NCBI GenBank assembly: GCA_035772405.1
Contig: JAYKKM010000263.1
Coordinates: 3,320,001 to 3,384,000, forward strand
Length of the DNA: 64,000 bases
Direction of reading: 5' to 3'
DNA from: Chrysogorgia sp. JL179-B06
Taxonomy: Eukaryota > Cnidaria > Anthozoa > Scleralcyonacea > Chrysogorgiidae
The notes beneath the pieces were generated by a model that was given only the letters and a program-made list of their open reading frames with translations, was not told where the DNA came from and made no database searches. Shown here piece after piece: positions 33,109-46,171 of the stretch (position 1 is its first letter; the number at the start of each line of letters is the position of its first letter). A program made the translations under genes and the position numbers.

Positions 33109-35120
33109 CTATTCTGGATCTGAATCATCCATCTCAACGTCCTTGTAAACATCCTCATTGGTTTCTTCTGGTTTCTGGTTTTCACATTCAGTGCAACCAC
33201 ATAACTCGGTGCATGTCAGATCTTCTTTCTTGCATTTGCATCTTCTATTCTTGCAACCAGTTTTGCAATTGCAACTGGGACTTTCGAGAATGTTGTCCAT
33301 TGCAGGTAAACAGGACAACCACTTGACTCCTACATCACCACTTTCGTCCACTTGCCAACCATGGTTGCAAAAATCAGAAATGTACACTAAGTCCTGTGCT
33401 ATTGAGTCCACTTTACGAGCATCTTTGTCTGCAATTGAGTCCCTCAATGACTCTAAAGATGGTACATCAGAGAGACCAAGGCACCAGCAAAGGAAGTTAA
33501 ACAGTTGCGTAGGAACTGGTTGTAAAATCGCCTCTTCATTGAAATCATCAGCAGTTGGGGACCATTGACACTGAAGTGAGGGAACATCTTTGATAGTGTT
33601 CCGTAAGACCAAAGCAGCTCGGAAACTGATTCACTTTCTTGGGTTGATTTAACTGGATGTCCTCCTCTACCTCGTCTGTGTCGGAACTTTCATCTTCTGC
33701 TACATCAAAAACTGTTCAGCGAATGTACCAGCTGAAAGGTCTTCAGCAAAGACAATTTCACTTCTGTTTCGTCTTGTCGGAGCATGGAACACTAGCTGTG
33801 GATGACTTTTCTGCAACCGTCTCTTTAGTTTGCTTGCCCTGTACTCTGAACCTTCCTGATTTTCTTCATACTTAATAATGTACTTTCGAAACATTTCCAC
33901 CAATTTGTTCATAAATACAAGTTCCTTGTTCTTGCACATCCGATCATCAATGATTTCCTTACAGAAGACTTTATATGCAGTAGCATGAACTGAATCAACA
34001 GGAGCATCGATACTTTCCTTCGACAAAAAATGACAGTAAATACATACCTAAAATGAACAGGTTTTGCGATTGGCTATATGGAACAAAAGTGGTTAGGTTA
34101 GGACATTGGTTTATTTGTGGTTGATTCTATTGTTTTATTGTTTTAATCAACCAATCACAAAACTTTATAGTATGGGTAGGTGATGACCCAAAAACGAGTA
34201 TAGTTCTTGTAACAAGTCTTGTGGTAGCATACTTCAATTGCTACACAATCTTTATCTCTAATATGGACAAGAATATCTTCATCTTTCTTTTGTTCTACTG
34301 CCTCACGTAGTTGACCACAATCGATTGTTTCACACTGGGTTAAATATTGTACCGTCCTTTTTCTTGAATTCTGGTGAAAATTAATGGTAAAATGATATTT
34401 TTTTCCAATAGTATAATGCCCCAGGTAGGGCATTTGACAAAGTGTCAGTAAAAAAGATCAAATCCTTCTGGGTTTGCCCACTGCAGGGGTGTATAATAAA
34501 CAAAGTGAACCTCTAGAGAGCATAACCTTTAGAAATTTCGCTTCGTCTCACTCAATATACATACAAATAAAAATTATAATCTCAAATTATAATCTTGTGT
34601 ATACATGTTTTATTATTCACCCTGTATTGTATACATAATAGTAGCTTACCTGGTCATTGTAGTATAATTCTTTCGTTTTGCATATTATACATATCCGTGG
34701 GAGTATTCCAGTACCTTTTGTTTTAACATTTGCACTGGTTGATTTCTCGGTTGAGCTTCGACGTGATTTTCTTGGTGGTTCGTTTGTTTTCTCCAAGTTT
34801 TCTTTGTTTCCCACCCGCTTCTCCGCCATTTCGATTACTCTTTTATTTGTCAGTTTCTCATAGCATTTACGATGGTAAAATAGGTCGGAACGTACTGCTG
34901 CTTCATCGCAAAACTGCTTGCCTTCATTTTCGTTCGTGTATGCAAAACTTCGTTCGCTTACTTCTCTGGCTTCGCCATCCAAAACAATCCATCGTAACCT
35001 ACACTCAACAATCTTACATAATGACGTTCCCGTTGCCGTAATTAAAATCTCGTCATCCTTTGAAATCGCGCTAAAATGAATAAAACATTGGGGCTGTTTG
35101 TCTCGTTCCTTGTCGGCCAT
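33109..35120 (-). pseudogene. Transposon-type cysteine-rich (CXC-tail) gene, centre deleted
   Basis: Exons on the minus strand: 35120-34652 (MADKERDKQPQCFIHFSA, FYHRKCYEKLTNK, then RICIICKTKELYYNDQ and donor GTAAGC); about 34378-34195 (CETIDCGQLREAVEQKKDED, DCVAIEVCYHKTCYKNYTRF); 34030-33700 (SIDAPVDSVHATAYKVFCKE); then, after frame changes, 33612-33109 (SLQCQWSPTADDFNEEAILQ, FLCWCLGLSD, DLVYISDFC). It ends in a CXC-type cluster, CNCKTGCKNRRCKCKKEDLT and CTELCGCTECEN, and an acidic tail. The layout matches a widespread uncharacterised invertebrate family with a zinc-binding N-terminus and a CXC C-terminus. The nuclease-like middle ('DTDVVVL') normally found between is missing. Function unknown. 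It is related in layout to the gene at 46171-42125. Confidence 0.55.
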
Positions 35121-35905
35121 GACAGCTCTATGTTTTGTGACCTTGTAATTTGACCTTGGCGAGATACAAAGTTGACCAATAGCATGCCAGAAACTCTAAT
35201 ATCGTGAAACACGCGTGGAATTACACGCAATTGCAAAAATACGATACACAATTGTGAAAATACTGCAACTTTGAACTCATTTTGATTGAAAACTGCATGC
35301 TGAATCTAATACAACATTTTGAAATCGAGTTATATGGACACAAAAGCGTTATTTAGAATGGTTAAATTGTGGTCTCCGTTGGGGTGCAACGAAAAGTCAT
35401 AAATCTGGTGAGTGGCTGATGGCCTATGCTTCAATCGCTTGAAAGAGGACTTTCTTAGCATTATGGAAATGCGTACAATTGCATGGGACATTATGTTGTT
35501 TGTGTACTTTGATATCCAATTGTGGTAAGGTATCCAAAAGGCTTTCAGTGCTATATTCTTCATCAGGCTCGAATGGATTAATAACAACTTAAGGGAGAAC
35601 GTCGAATTTGGATGGTATAAGGATAGCCACATACGGACAGCCCTCCTCAAAGAACTATATTGTTGGAAATGGAAGCATAAGGGGAAACAAGTACAGACCA
35701 GAGAGGTAAGTAAAATTATGCGATTATACTACAGCATCTACAAAGCATAAGACATCAATAACAAGACACACACAATCCGATGCAAGACAATAATTTTATT
35801 CACCTTAAAATCGCAACATAATATTTTAACACACTGGGTAGTTCATTTCTCGAAGAACGAGGTCCCAACCATCGCCACTCTTCTGTCCCTTAATTATCCA
35901 ATCAG
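35121..35905. other. No gene seen
   Basis: The minus-strand piece 35650-35330 is open but has no recognisable domain. Confidence 0.35.
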
Positions 35906-36589
35906 ACTTAAGGTGGCTCCCTACTGTTTCTTGGAAGGTGGCAAAAATGCAAATTTCAATCTCGAAAAGTGTCCATGGATATTTCGGAAAAGATTGAAAC
36001 TAAAGCTATGCATAGAATAACTTTCAGGGCATCAAATACTATTAATGGCTAAAGTGTTTCATCTGTTGCTATGACAACAGTGACGTTTCAAAATGGCCGA
36101 AAATGAACATTTAATCTAATTTATTTCGCAAACTAGTCGGTGACCCCCGATTTGTTTTGCATTTAAACATTTCTTTTAGTTTAATTAATGAATAGGCAAA
36201 TTAAAAAAAAATTCTGTGGATCCAATTATTTTACACAAAAAAAATCATGTTTTTTTAGTTTTTTAAAAAATTGGATCCACAGAATTTTTTTTAAATTTGC
36301 CTATTCATTAATTAAACTAAAAGAAATGTTTAAATGCAAAAAAAATCGGGGTCACCGACTCGTTTGCGAAATAAATTAGATTAAATGTTCATTTTCGGCC
36401 ATTTTGAAACGTCACTGTTGTCATAGCAACAGATGAAACACTTTAGCCATTAATAGTATTTGATGCCCTGAAAGTTATTCTATGCATAGCTTTAGTTTCA
36501 ATCTTTTCCAAAATATCCATGGACACTTTTCGAGATTGAAATTTGCATTTTTGCCACCTTCCAAGAAACAGTAGGGAGCCACCTTAAGT
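35906..36589. repeat. Near-perfect 684-bp palindrome (foldback element) with TTAA edges
   Basis: ACTTAAGGTGGCTCCCTACT at the left mirrors AGTAGGGAGCCACCTTAAGT at the right. The arms match with only scattered differences over about 320 bp each. The loop, about 40 bp, is near 36229-36268. The arms meet flanking DNA at TTAA on each side, which would suit a TTAA-targeting transposon (piggyBac or Kolobok type) with GGTGGCTCCCTA ends. No coding capacity of its own. Confidence 0.8.
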
Positions 36590-37500
36590 GAATTAGACTA
36601 CATCGTAAACTAAAACACTTTGCTCCATCAATAATGTAATCTCGAGGCTTTTCTTCGATGCAATAGATCACAATTACTTGATCTTTCTTCAATACACTCG
36701 ATTCGCTCTGCAATACTGCCATATGGCCGCCACTATTGGCAACCTGATTTTAATACCGCGCGCATTCTGCACGTTGATAATATAGTTAATTTGTAATGCA
36801 TTGTGGGACATGCTTTATACCTCCTGCCACGGTGTATTAAAATAGATGTTGATTCAACGTCGAATTATGGTTGCATTAGCATCACAACAATTTCAGAAAA
36901 AGATCTTATGCATGGCTAAGAAGTATGTTATTTAAAATGTGGTAATAACTAGCAATTATTTGCTACCGTGATAAACTCTCATTTCATAAATTTCACACTG
37001 TTGAAGGATCAATTTTGAATTTTTAACCGATCAGGCGAGGCTGACCTTAATTTAGCTACAAACAAGCAGGACTGTCTTTGCAGAAGCCTGTGTCCGCTTA
37101 AGCCAATCCGAAAACGTCAAATTTTGATCCAGCACAACTGTAAGCTATGCTTAATCACACATTGAGCGATCGAAGGCAACCGTCAACAACTATAAAGGAC
37201 AAATAAAGGTTTTTCTGATGGTTGTAACAATAGATTTCACAAACGATGACCACTATACTTCTTCTGACCAAATTCTTGTATTACTGTATTATATATTCAA
37301 TGAGACAAATATGCTACCTACTAGTGATAAATCTTATGATTACTGATCAAGAAACAAGGACTATTTCGTATTACCTTATATATAATATGCAAGCGCTTGG
37401 GACAGTGAGTCACTTAAAAATCATCAGTCGTTTTGTGACTAATAAAGTACTTTGAGAAATTTTTCTGACAGTGCTTATTCCAAGGTCCATGCTAGAAATA
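36590..37500. other. No gene seen
   Basis: AT-rich, only short open pieces. The 36722-36498 minus-strand piece partly overlaps the palindrome arm. Confidence 0.35.
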
Positions 37501-37760
37501 TATGTTATTTACGTCGCATATATGGACTGGACGTCGTAGCAACGTCGACATTTCAACGTCGATTTGGTTTGCGTTTTCGACATTGGCGAATGATCGCTAC
37601 CAAATATATTATTAAAACGTATTTTAACGTTGTGAGAACGTTGTGACACAACCTCATTACAACGTTGACACACAACCTTAATAAAATGTTGTAACAACGT
37701 TGTGACAACGTTCTCAGGACGTTCGCGTACGACGTTGTGACAACGTTATATGGTCAGCTG
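37500..37760. repeat. Cluster of CAACGTTGTGACAACGTT-type palindromic repeats
   Basis: Variants of AACGTTGTGACAACGTT recur about ten times, imperfectly spaced, including ACGTCGTAGCAACGTCG, TTAACGTTGTGAGAACGTTG, TACAACGTTGACAC and GTAACAACGTTGTGACAACG. The short palindromes AACGTT and ACGT dominate. No coding. Confidence 0.65.
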
Positions 37761-38996
37761 GGTCATTGATAACTGGTATTTTCAAGCAAATATCTTCTTG
37801 ACTTTATTCTCTAGGTTGTGTGTTTCTTAAAGTACTTTTAATTACTGCTTTGACAAACTTTTTTGGATATCCATTCAACATAAATGTGGATGTAATTTTA
37901 CGATGTGATGCGGTTTTAGACGATGAGTCGGTTCCTCTTCTGAGCTGTCCAACCAGGATTGCTCTTTTTTGCTCAAAATTTGTGATAATATGGAAGTAGG
38001 TCTAATTTCCTTGCATAGCAACCATTTGTCTATGTTGGTTGTTATGGTTTTTTCCTTTAGATTTTAGCGTTAAATGTCCAAACCCCCTTTTCTAGTAGAA
38101 GAAATTCCCCCTTTTCAATGATGGCTGCATCTTGCTTGTTCCATGCCCCAGACCAGCAGAACATCAAACATGACGAATTTTAATACATATTTAATATTAA
38201 GAGGTTTAATAATACACGTAAAATGATTATTTATAACTATATATCATATACAGTTTCCTTAATTTATAAACCAACATTTACACACAACCTAAACTTTTTC
38301 ACGGTTTAAGCACAACCAAGCAACTATAGAACACAAAACCACTATATTTTCGGAAATATTACGAATTCAGTCCTACGAGTCAATTAACTGTCTCCATATT
38401 ATTATAAATAAATTATGTGTGGCAGCGCTTTTAAAAACATTAAATAAAAGTTTCGAGTACTTGAAACATTAAAAATATCGCCGCTATGGCGCTATCACGG
38501 CAATAAACATTTCAGTGAACACTAATAATGTTTCTTACCTTCAAACACTTGTTTTAATCTGACTAGGCCATTTTCTTCTAGCCACTCCAAAACAAAAGCA
38601 CATTTCTGACCGGTAAAATCTGTCAAACTCATCGCCATTTTGAACAGAATCTGTTCAAATTCCCAGAACTCGTAATATGATTAGACTAACACTTTTTACA
38701 ACTTTCCCATATTTTACTTCGTTTTTGAAATATTTCAGTTTGTTTCATATGTAAATGAGATGGTCTCTGGTGCGTGAGGTGGTGGGTAGAAAATTTTCAC
38801 TCATTATTTTAGAAGTTCTTTCACATTAGATAAACTTAATTTTTGTTGTTTAATTTGTTGTTGTGCTTTAAGCAAATTTTTGTGGGAAATTTCCGTGTTT
38901 GGATGGCTTGATCCAAACACGGGTATTGACCAATCACAGCCTGCATAGCATACATGTTATTTTATAATACATGTTCAGTCAAGTGATTAGTATTTA
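37761..38996. other. No gene seen; one small perfect hairpin
   Basis: A hairpin CCGTGTTTGGAT/ATCCAAACACGG with a 6-bp loop lies near 38898-38930. Otherwise featureless AT-rich DNA. Confidence 0.4.
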
Positions 38997-39418
38997 GAGG
39001 GTGTTTATGTATGTGGAAGCGAGCTAGCCCGGGCAACCAAGCTGATTTTCATTCGTGTTTACATGAGGAGGCTAGCCCACCTATACCCGGGCTGGTGTGT
39101 TTACCAAGCTAACTGCAATTAGAAATGCGGAGATCACGTTTTTGCGAGTATGTTTTCAATTTTTAACCAACACATGAACAAACACAACTTGTGAAATGAA
39201 AAGTTGTGTAAAAAATATCGGTCAAGATAAACTTTGTCGCGTGTACTGAGATTTAACTTGCTAGCCCCGGTCCCGGTCACAAAGCGAGATTTCGGCGGCT
39301 GGCCCGGCTCTCGTATAAACGCAAGATGAAAACTAACAAGAAATGATAACAAACGCACGATCTTGGCAAAGCAGACCAACCCAGGCACCCGGGCTAGCTT
39401 CCTCTACAAAACACCCCT
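38997..39418. mobile_element. MITE with GGGTGTTT/AGCTAGCCCGGG ends
   Basis: The left end (GGGTGTTT, then GAAGC and GCTAGCCCGGG) mirrors the right end (CCCGGGCTAGCTTCCTC, then AACACCCC). The arms are about 45 bp with mismatches. TTAG flanks both sides and may be a 4-bp duplication. Inner GC-rich 'ctagcccgg' pieces repeat several times. Confidence 0.55.
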
Positions 39419-40422
39419 TAGAAATCTTCTACCACAATGTTCATATTCATCACGGTTGTCTTCAGTATGTATTCTTAGATGTTTTGTCAACTGACCACTT
39501 TGTGACCTTCACTGGTTTAGAATGTAAAATTTCCACCACCCTGAAATGTTGAACGATCAAAATCCCCATATATGCCCAGGGGGGGGGGGGATGTTGACAT
39601 TTCGATTTGATTCGCGCATTATTGCCCTCTCAGAGCTATTGCAGGGGGAACAGCTAAATTTTGTCATTTTCATGTGATATACTCTCGACCAATGATACTA
39701 GAAAAAGGGAACTTTGACACTTGGTATATAATAATGCTTGTTAACAATTGATTGTAACAGTGTTTCAGTGTTCGCAGTGTCAGAAAATACTTTCAAAATT
39801 TTGATTCACAGTCAAGTGACCTATATGGAATGCCATGTTTTTCTGGTAGCAGTTTTGTTTACTGTTGAAAGCCTTGAGCATCTAAAAAAATTTTTTTAAT
39901 TATTTCACCACTGAAAAGTTGTATTCCATTTGAAATAAAAGGTGTCTCAGTCACTTTGGCCAGTACTGATAATAATAAAAATAAAGTCAATGATCAGGCT
40001 ACCAAGGCTCCCAAGTAATAATTTGTGCCAAGATTACAAACATCATTAAGATGATTTCAGCATTATAGAATAATTCCTCTCTGCAGTAATTATATTAAAG
40101 TTTCTGTGAAAAAGTTTTGTTGTTGACAGATGTTCCTAACATGGTATTATTAGATCAGAAAACTTATGCCTTAGGCTTAACCTATAGTGAATCATTAACC
40201 GGTGAATTATCCATGACATGTAATAATGGAACCTATGTTTGTCTTAAAAGTTCATTTTACAAATTTATCCTCTGCTGATTTGTTAAATGTGCTATGAGCT
40301 TACCAACAGCACTGTCTTAGTAATCCACCATGAGAAAATTTCAACACCTGGTTTATTCCCCCATTTACCCCCTAGTCTATAACAAATATTGTGATGTTTG
40401 TCCTTGATCAATCTATCAGCAC
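39419..40422. other. No gene seen
   Basis: Contains a G homopolymer (39580-39589). Otherwise AT-rich non-coding DNA. Confidence 0.4.
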
Positions 40423-41212
40423 AAGTGTCTGAAATGAAAATTTACCCCAGCTTTTTATGATTGTATTTGAAAGAACACGTAAAATAATGAAAATAGCTTT
40501 TACATGACTTTCGTATCTTATGTCGTTCTTGAGTTACATTTCATGTTACATTCACGTAACTTGAGATATGACATCACAAGATGGACACAGCATTAGTACC
40601 ATCAAAATTCAAAAACAGGCTTATCTTTGGATTGGTTTGACTAAACTGGCTCAAACCATACAGACTTACTGAGTCAACAAGACTCAGCATTGAGATTGTT
40701 GTTACTAGGTTCCCATGGTAACAGATTCATTCTCAGGCCACTTTGTAAAGAAACAAAATGTTGTACTTTTTGTCATTGCAGTTACTTTTTTATTGTTTTA
40801 AACAGTATTGTTGCATTGTAAATCATTGAAAAAGGATGTTAACTTCCTAAAACTGAATAAGTTGCTGTAAACGTGGTTGAAAACAAATAATTCATATAAA
40901 GGAAGAGAGTAATCTGGAAACTCTGTTACCATAGCAACCACATTAGAACCATGACAATGTTTAGTTTTCTTGATTGAGTAATTAGTCAGCAAGGTTTGAA
41001 TCTATTTAGTCGAACCAGTCTGAAGATATGCCTGATTTTCAGTTTTGGTGTAACGCTGTGTCCATCTTGTGATGTCACAGCTCAAATTATATAAAGCGTA
41101 ATAATTCAAGAATGGAATAACATGAAAAGCATCTAAAAGCCATTTTTCATTATAAGTGTTCTTTCAAGTACAATCATAAAAACTAGGGCGAATTTTCATT
41201 TCATAGACACTT
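40423..41212. repeat. Long diverged foldback element (about 790 bp)
   Basis: AGTGTCTGAAATGAAAAT (40423) mirrors ATTTTCATTTCATAGACACT (to 41212). Further inward ATGATTGTATTTGAAAGAAC mirrors GTTCTTTCAAGTACAATCAT, CATCTTGTGATGTCA mirrors GACATCACAAGATG, and the CCATGGTAACAGA segment mirrors TCTGTTACCATAGC. The arms are about 380 bp with many substitutions, so it is older than the 35906 palindrome. No coding. Confidence 0.7.
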
Positions 41213-41797
41213 TAAAGGCACCACATGAATATAATGATAAATAGCCTCTGTGACAGTGATCCCATAGTGGGGATAAATGCCCCAGTATAAATGAATAATA
41301 CTAATATTTCAGTATCACAGATTTGGATTTTTCTTTCCACAGTTTAGATAACATAGTCTTTTTGTTTCATAAAAATGGGCCTCCCTTTTGGTCACACCCC
41401 ATGCTCATTTCTCCACAAGGCTGACCCATGTTCGCATTGCGGACCTATTTTTGTACCAGTATGCCATTGTTCAAGGTCTGGAATGCACGCCTTCCTCACC
41501 CACGCTTTTCTAATAAAAATATAAAGCCTCTGTGGAGACATACTGCACTTTAGAGTCAGCCTTTACATCAAAGAAATTTAATATATATTTGCTATAATTC
41601 ACAATATAGTATTTTGGCAGTGTCTTCAAGCATATTTTCATAATAAATCCATAATCTTTATAACACATTATAATAGTATTCATGATTCAATAAAACTACA
41701 TAAGAACCAATGATATGAAATATACAAATATTGTTTTAAAAGAAATTGTTATAATCCATTTTAAGGTTATAAGACTAAAAGTTCATGTTTGGATTTG
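41213..41797. other. No gene seen
   Basis: AT-rich flank of the element that starts at 41798. Confidence 0.4.
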
Positions 41798-42124
41798 ATC
41801 GTGACAGATTGAGTAAAAGCATGAAACTTGGCAGAATGATTGTTTGGCATATATGTAGCAATTCTAGAAGGGGTGCCACAAAAAATCAATTCAGGTGGGT
41901 CGGGTGGGGGATTTACCCTTAGATTTCTTCTATTTTATGTATTAAAAAATGCTGCTGATGCTAAATGTAATAATGTCAAATAAAATCTATTAATCACATG
42001 AATAAACATTTATTTCCGTATAAAACATGGCGTGGGGGAGCCAGGGGGTGGGGGTTGACGGCAGGTATACATCGTTATTTGATTACCAACGTTATTTGAT
42101 CACCAAAAATAAAAATCCGCTTTC

Positions 42125-45100
42125 CTAACGAGGATTATTCAAGCAGCCACTGGAACATGTACACAACTCAGTACACTTCAAACTTGCTTTTAGGCATTTG
42201 CAGCGTAATGTAGAACACTCTGTTTTGCAGCCGCATTTAAGAAGCTCGCTGCAAGCCTTCGATGCTTCTGGGATGCTTTTCCAGCGAGGTTTCCAAACAT
42301 TGTCTACGAGTTGCCATCCAAACATTTCTGGGGGAGGGACGACTTGTTGGCATTCGAGACTTGTCCATATGGATGCTTGATACAGAGCACGGTTTGAGTG
42401 AAGAAGAAGAGCATCCTAGTTAGAAATAGCACAACAGTTATTAGACTGTATTGTAACTATATATAGACACTTAAGATTGACTAAAATAACGTACTTTTGT
42501 AGGGCTAGGGGGGATCTTTTCCAGTGTTCTATGCCTCTTTGTAAATAGTTCCCTGCGTGCAATATTGACATACTCTGTGTTGCTTGACTTGTCATACATA
42601 ACTACTGTAAATTTCTCTAAAAGCCGGAACGTTGGCGAAAAACAATCAAGAGGGACAAAGGGATTTTCATAAACATTCAGGAATGCCTCTGTTGCGTCCT
42701 GGTGCGAGTTCCATGCATCCCACACAGACTTCTTGCCAATCCCATAGAAAGCAGATGTGGTGTCACATCCAGTAAATGCATGAAGAAATGGAAGGGCACA
42801 GTATTTACATTCACCCAGGTTCTGGAAAATGGTGTTGACGGAGAGAATTTCGAAGTGTTTTCCCATGCCAAAAGCGATATAAACTTGGATCGCGGGTTGG
42901 ATCTGGCAAAGCATAGAAAAACAAGAAACCAATAAGACCACGACGTCAGTATCAACAGTTCTGATGAGCACATTCGTGGCACCTTGCTGTACAGCATCCC
43001 ATGTTGTGACCTTAAGGCTGAATACAACTTGCTCTCCTTTGGACAAAACAAACAAAAAATGTATAGTATAACTTTAACAAATACTGACACAGGAAATACC
43101 TAAACCAATCTATAAATCACACCCACCTGATGTTATAACAACTTGTTTGTTGTCTGGCCAAGAAAACTTCTGTACACTTTCCGTCAGGAAACTGAAGAGT
43201 TCCTTCTTATAAGGGACTCTTGCAAGAAAGCCGACCAATTATTTGGTATCTTAGCATTTCCTGAAACTTTTCTTCGGATACCTGCACCCCTTCTTTCTCT
43301 CATTGCTTCTTTCAAACTTGTTTGTCGATACTGATCCCATACAATATCGATTCTTGACGTGTTGCCCAAGGTTCTTTCAAAATAAGGACAGAACACCTTG
43401 TTTGCATATTCATCAAAGGTTTCCAGGGACGAAACTGACAAGGAATGCACTATTGCTGCTCCATCAATTATTTGGAATGGTATCATGAATTGAAGCAGAT
43501 CTCTCTTCGATGACTTCCTTAACGTACTTTTTGTACTTTGTCAATCCAACGGCTTGTATGGATTGTAAACTGGCCACGACAGACGCATCAGCACAGTTTC
43601 TTGAATCAAGAGCAACAAGTTCGGGGAAGCAATCTTTGAATGGATGTCCCATATCTGAGATGGTTTGGACCAGATTTTTGGACGTGAGTCTGGAAAGCCT
43701 TTTGACTAGCAAGTGCTTGGTTATGGTGCTCAAACCTTTCATCATATCTTTCATCTACCAACAGCTGATCTTCAAATTATTTTTAAATGCGAGATACTTC
43801 TGGACCGGCCACCATCCATCTTCTTAACGCTGACTTGTTTTCAGTGAGACCAATTATTCTGCCAGAGCCTTTTAAGATGGCATTATTTTGCTTGGGGGCT
43901 TGGTCTATCGGGATGCATGAGAAATGACCCAGTATTTATGAAAGTCATTTCTTACGTGTTCAGGTAATGACTTCATATCCCTGAGATGGACAGGGATCCA
44001 TCGGGCATAATTTGTGTGGTCGAGTGAGAAGAACCAAGGTGCTAGAGACTCCAGGAAGTTATTCTCACGTTGAGACTTGACAAATATGAGGATGTTGATC
44101 TCAAGTTGCATAATCATATGCCAGAATGAAAAGGTTGGATACTTTTTCACCATTTCAGCTTGCCATTACTGGAAATCATTCTCATCAAAGAATTCCCTAG
44201 TATTCTTGTATGCATCTTTTAAAAGCTTGTGTAAGGCTACAGCTGTGATTTAATGCGCTTGTCTTGCCCGTGCCAGATGCGATACCTTTAAAAAGGATTC
44301 TGCAGTGCCAGGCGTTGCCACATTTGCTTCTCTGAGAGCACCTGTCCAACCGCTAGCTTCAAGGAGATCTCCACAGACATTCCACAATGCCATCTCTATG
44401 TGTAGGCCGCCTAACATAACAACAATGGCTTTCCCCATAAATATGAAGCCAGTTCCATTGTACAAATTTGGCAAGAGCAAAGATGGGTTGATCACAAGCA
44501 ATAACAGGTGTCTGGCCAGGATTTAGGTATTCTGTCACCTGTTTCTGAATGTCCATGCCATGTTTAACCATAGACACTGTGGCAGCTTTTTCTTCAAACA
44601 AAGGCATGATGCCAGACAATGATGGAGCAGAAGTAGGGTTTTCCATAAGTGAGGCATGGTATCCAGACCAGGTGATCAAATGATCTTCTTTTATCTCTTT
44701 ATCGACAGTCTGGTAGCAGAACTGAAAAACGCTTATCGCTGTGCCACGGAAGGAACCTTGTGCAGTTGTATGATGGGTTTTGGTCTATATTGTCGATTGC
44801 TCCCACTGTGAAAGACCACGCCACAAATTAAGGGGATACACAATGTCATTGTTCTTGTACTGATTGCAGACAGATGTTGCTATACTAGTCAGAATCTGAT
44901 CAACTCTACTGTAAGAGACACTTAGGCCTAACTGGAACATCTGATCAATCTGTTTGCGACTTCTGGTCTGTGCATGGATATTTAGGCCAACGTAAAGTGG
45001 AAGAGGAGTTTCTTTGTCTTGACTGTGTCTAGTTTCCTTTGTTGGTCTGGATTTACTCTTCATGTGAAACATGATTAACTGTGCTATTGTAAGGCAGGCT

Positions 45101-46171
45101 TGTGAATCGTCTGGTTCCTGGTTAGCGATGTTTGTTCCATTATGGAGCATAGACACTAGGCATTTCAGTTGTGAAGGTACTGAATTTGACTGACACAGTT
45201 CTGAGAATTCTCCAGAAAAGCTGAACGAATTTGACTTGAATTGAAATACTTCTTTACATATGCGTTTTGCAGTGTTGGCCAGATCAAGTGCTTCTCATTA
45301 TTGATCTTTATTGGACATCGCATCTTTCATTAGTGACTGAACACCCTCTCTAAAGATGAGGACAGTGTTTTTGCCATCAGTTTGTTCTTGGATCTCTTCT
45401 TGATAATGACATAAGATTCGGTTTTTAAGCCTCGTTTTATTTATGGATTTATTGACTTTGAGCTGACGTAAACGTGATTCAAAGAGCCCATGAAGCTTGG
45501 ATAGTTTGAAAAGATATGTTCCAGCCTCTACTGAAGTGTCTATATAATCAATCATTTCAGCAAATGCTCTGGCCTCTTCCTCCTATTCACTTGTGGCATC
45601 ATTTTCATCAGAGTTTGCCCTCACAAAGCTGTTGTACCACGTCTAAAAGCAAGCATGCAGTTGGCATGGTATTTTGCCTCTACAGCTACCAGGTCAACCT
45701 CTGATAATTTTGCAATTAACCGTTTATCTTGTAATTGAGTAGCCATTTTTCGAACGTTGTTATCAACTTGAAGTGTGAGAACCTGATGAAGTTTGTTTGG
45801 CCCCTCATGTTCACAAAACATGCAAACATTCTTCACCACTATTGACTGTCTTTTTAATTTCGTTTCATATACTCAACTTGATAATTGCCAGATTTTCTCT
45901 TCAGTTTTAGTCTTACTCTCTGTAGTTTAGATTGTGTAAATTGTAAACGGCATGATTTGTGCCAACTTGCCTTATTCTGTACTAGATCGTCTATTGTTAC
46001 CTGGTCTAGTTTGACATCAAGTGGAGAAGCATTGATTTCTTGTAGTTGTTTGCGAATATCCAGAAACGACTTGTCAGAATTATAACCGCTTTCTTTATCA
46101 AGACTGTTCAGTGGACATTTTAACGTTTCAGAGTTATCTTTTTGACAAATTAAGCACAATGCCCATTCCAT
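42125..46171 (-). pseudogene. Large transposon-type protein: zinc-binding N-terminus, FEN1/XPG-like nuclease, CXC tail
   Basis: Minus strand, many frame breaks. N-terminus (46171-45854): CLICQKDNSETLKCPLN, then DLVQNKASWHKSCRLQF. Next 45839-45621: CMFCEHEG and VAVEAKYHANCMLAF. Then 45555, 45156 and 44679 pieces (CNQYKNNDIVYPLNLWRGLS, then PVIACDQPIFALAKFVQW), then LESLAPWFFSLDHTNYARW (44050) and GLTEN-like pieces near 43830. Last, 43486-42471: RIDIVWDQYRQTSLKEAMRE, VLIRTVDTDVVVLLVSC, FLHAFTGCDTTSAFYGIGKK. The last two segments align in kind with the 'T.D.D' acidic motif and the helix-three-turn-helix (GxDY..GIGxK) of FEN1/XPG nucleases. A CXC cluster closes it (CGCKTECSTLRCKCLKASLK, CTELCTC; 42240-42130). 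The family is widespread in invertebrates and unnamed. The nuclease fold is my inference. Confidence 0.55.

Noticed and set aside
33158..33568. Plus-strand 136-codon open frame
   Set aside because: It is the shadow of the cysteine-rich minus-strand gene and has no domain.
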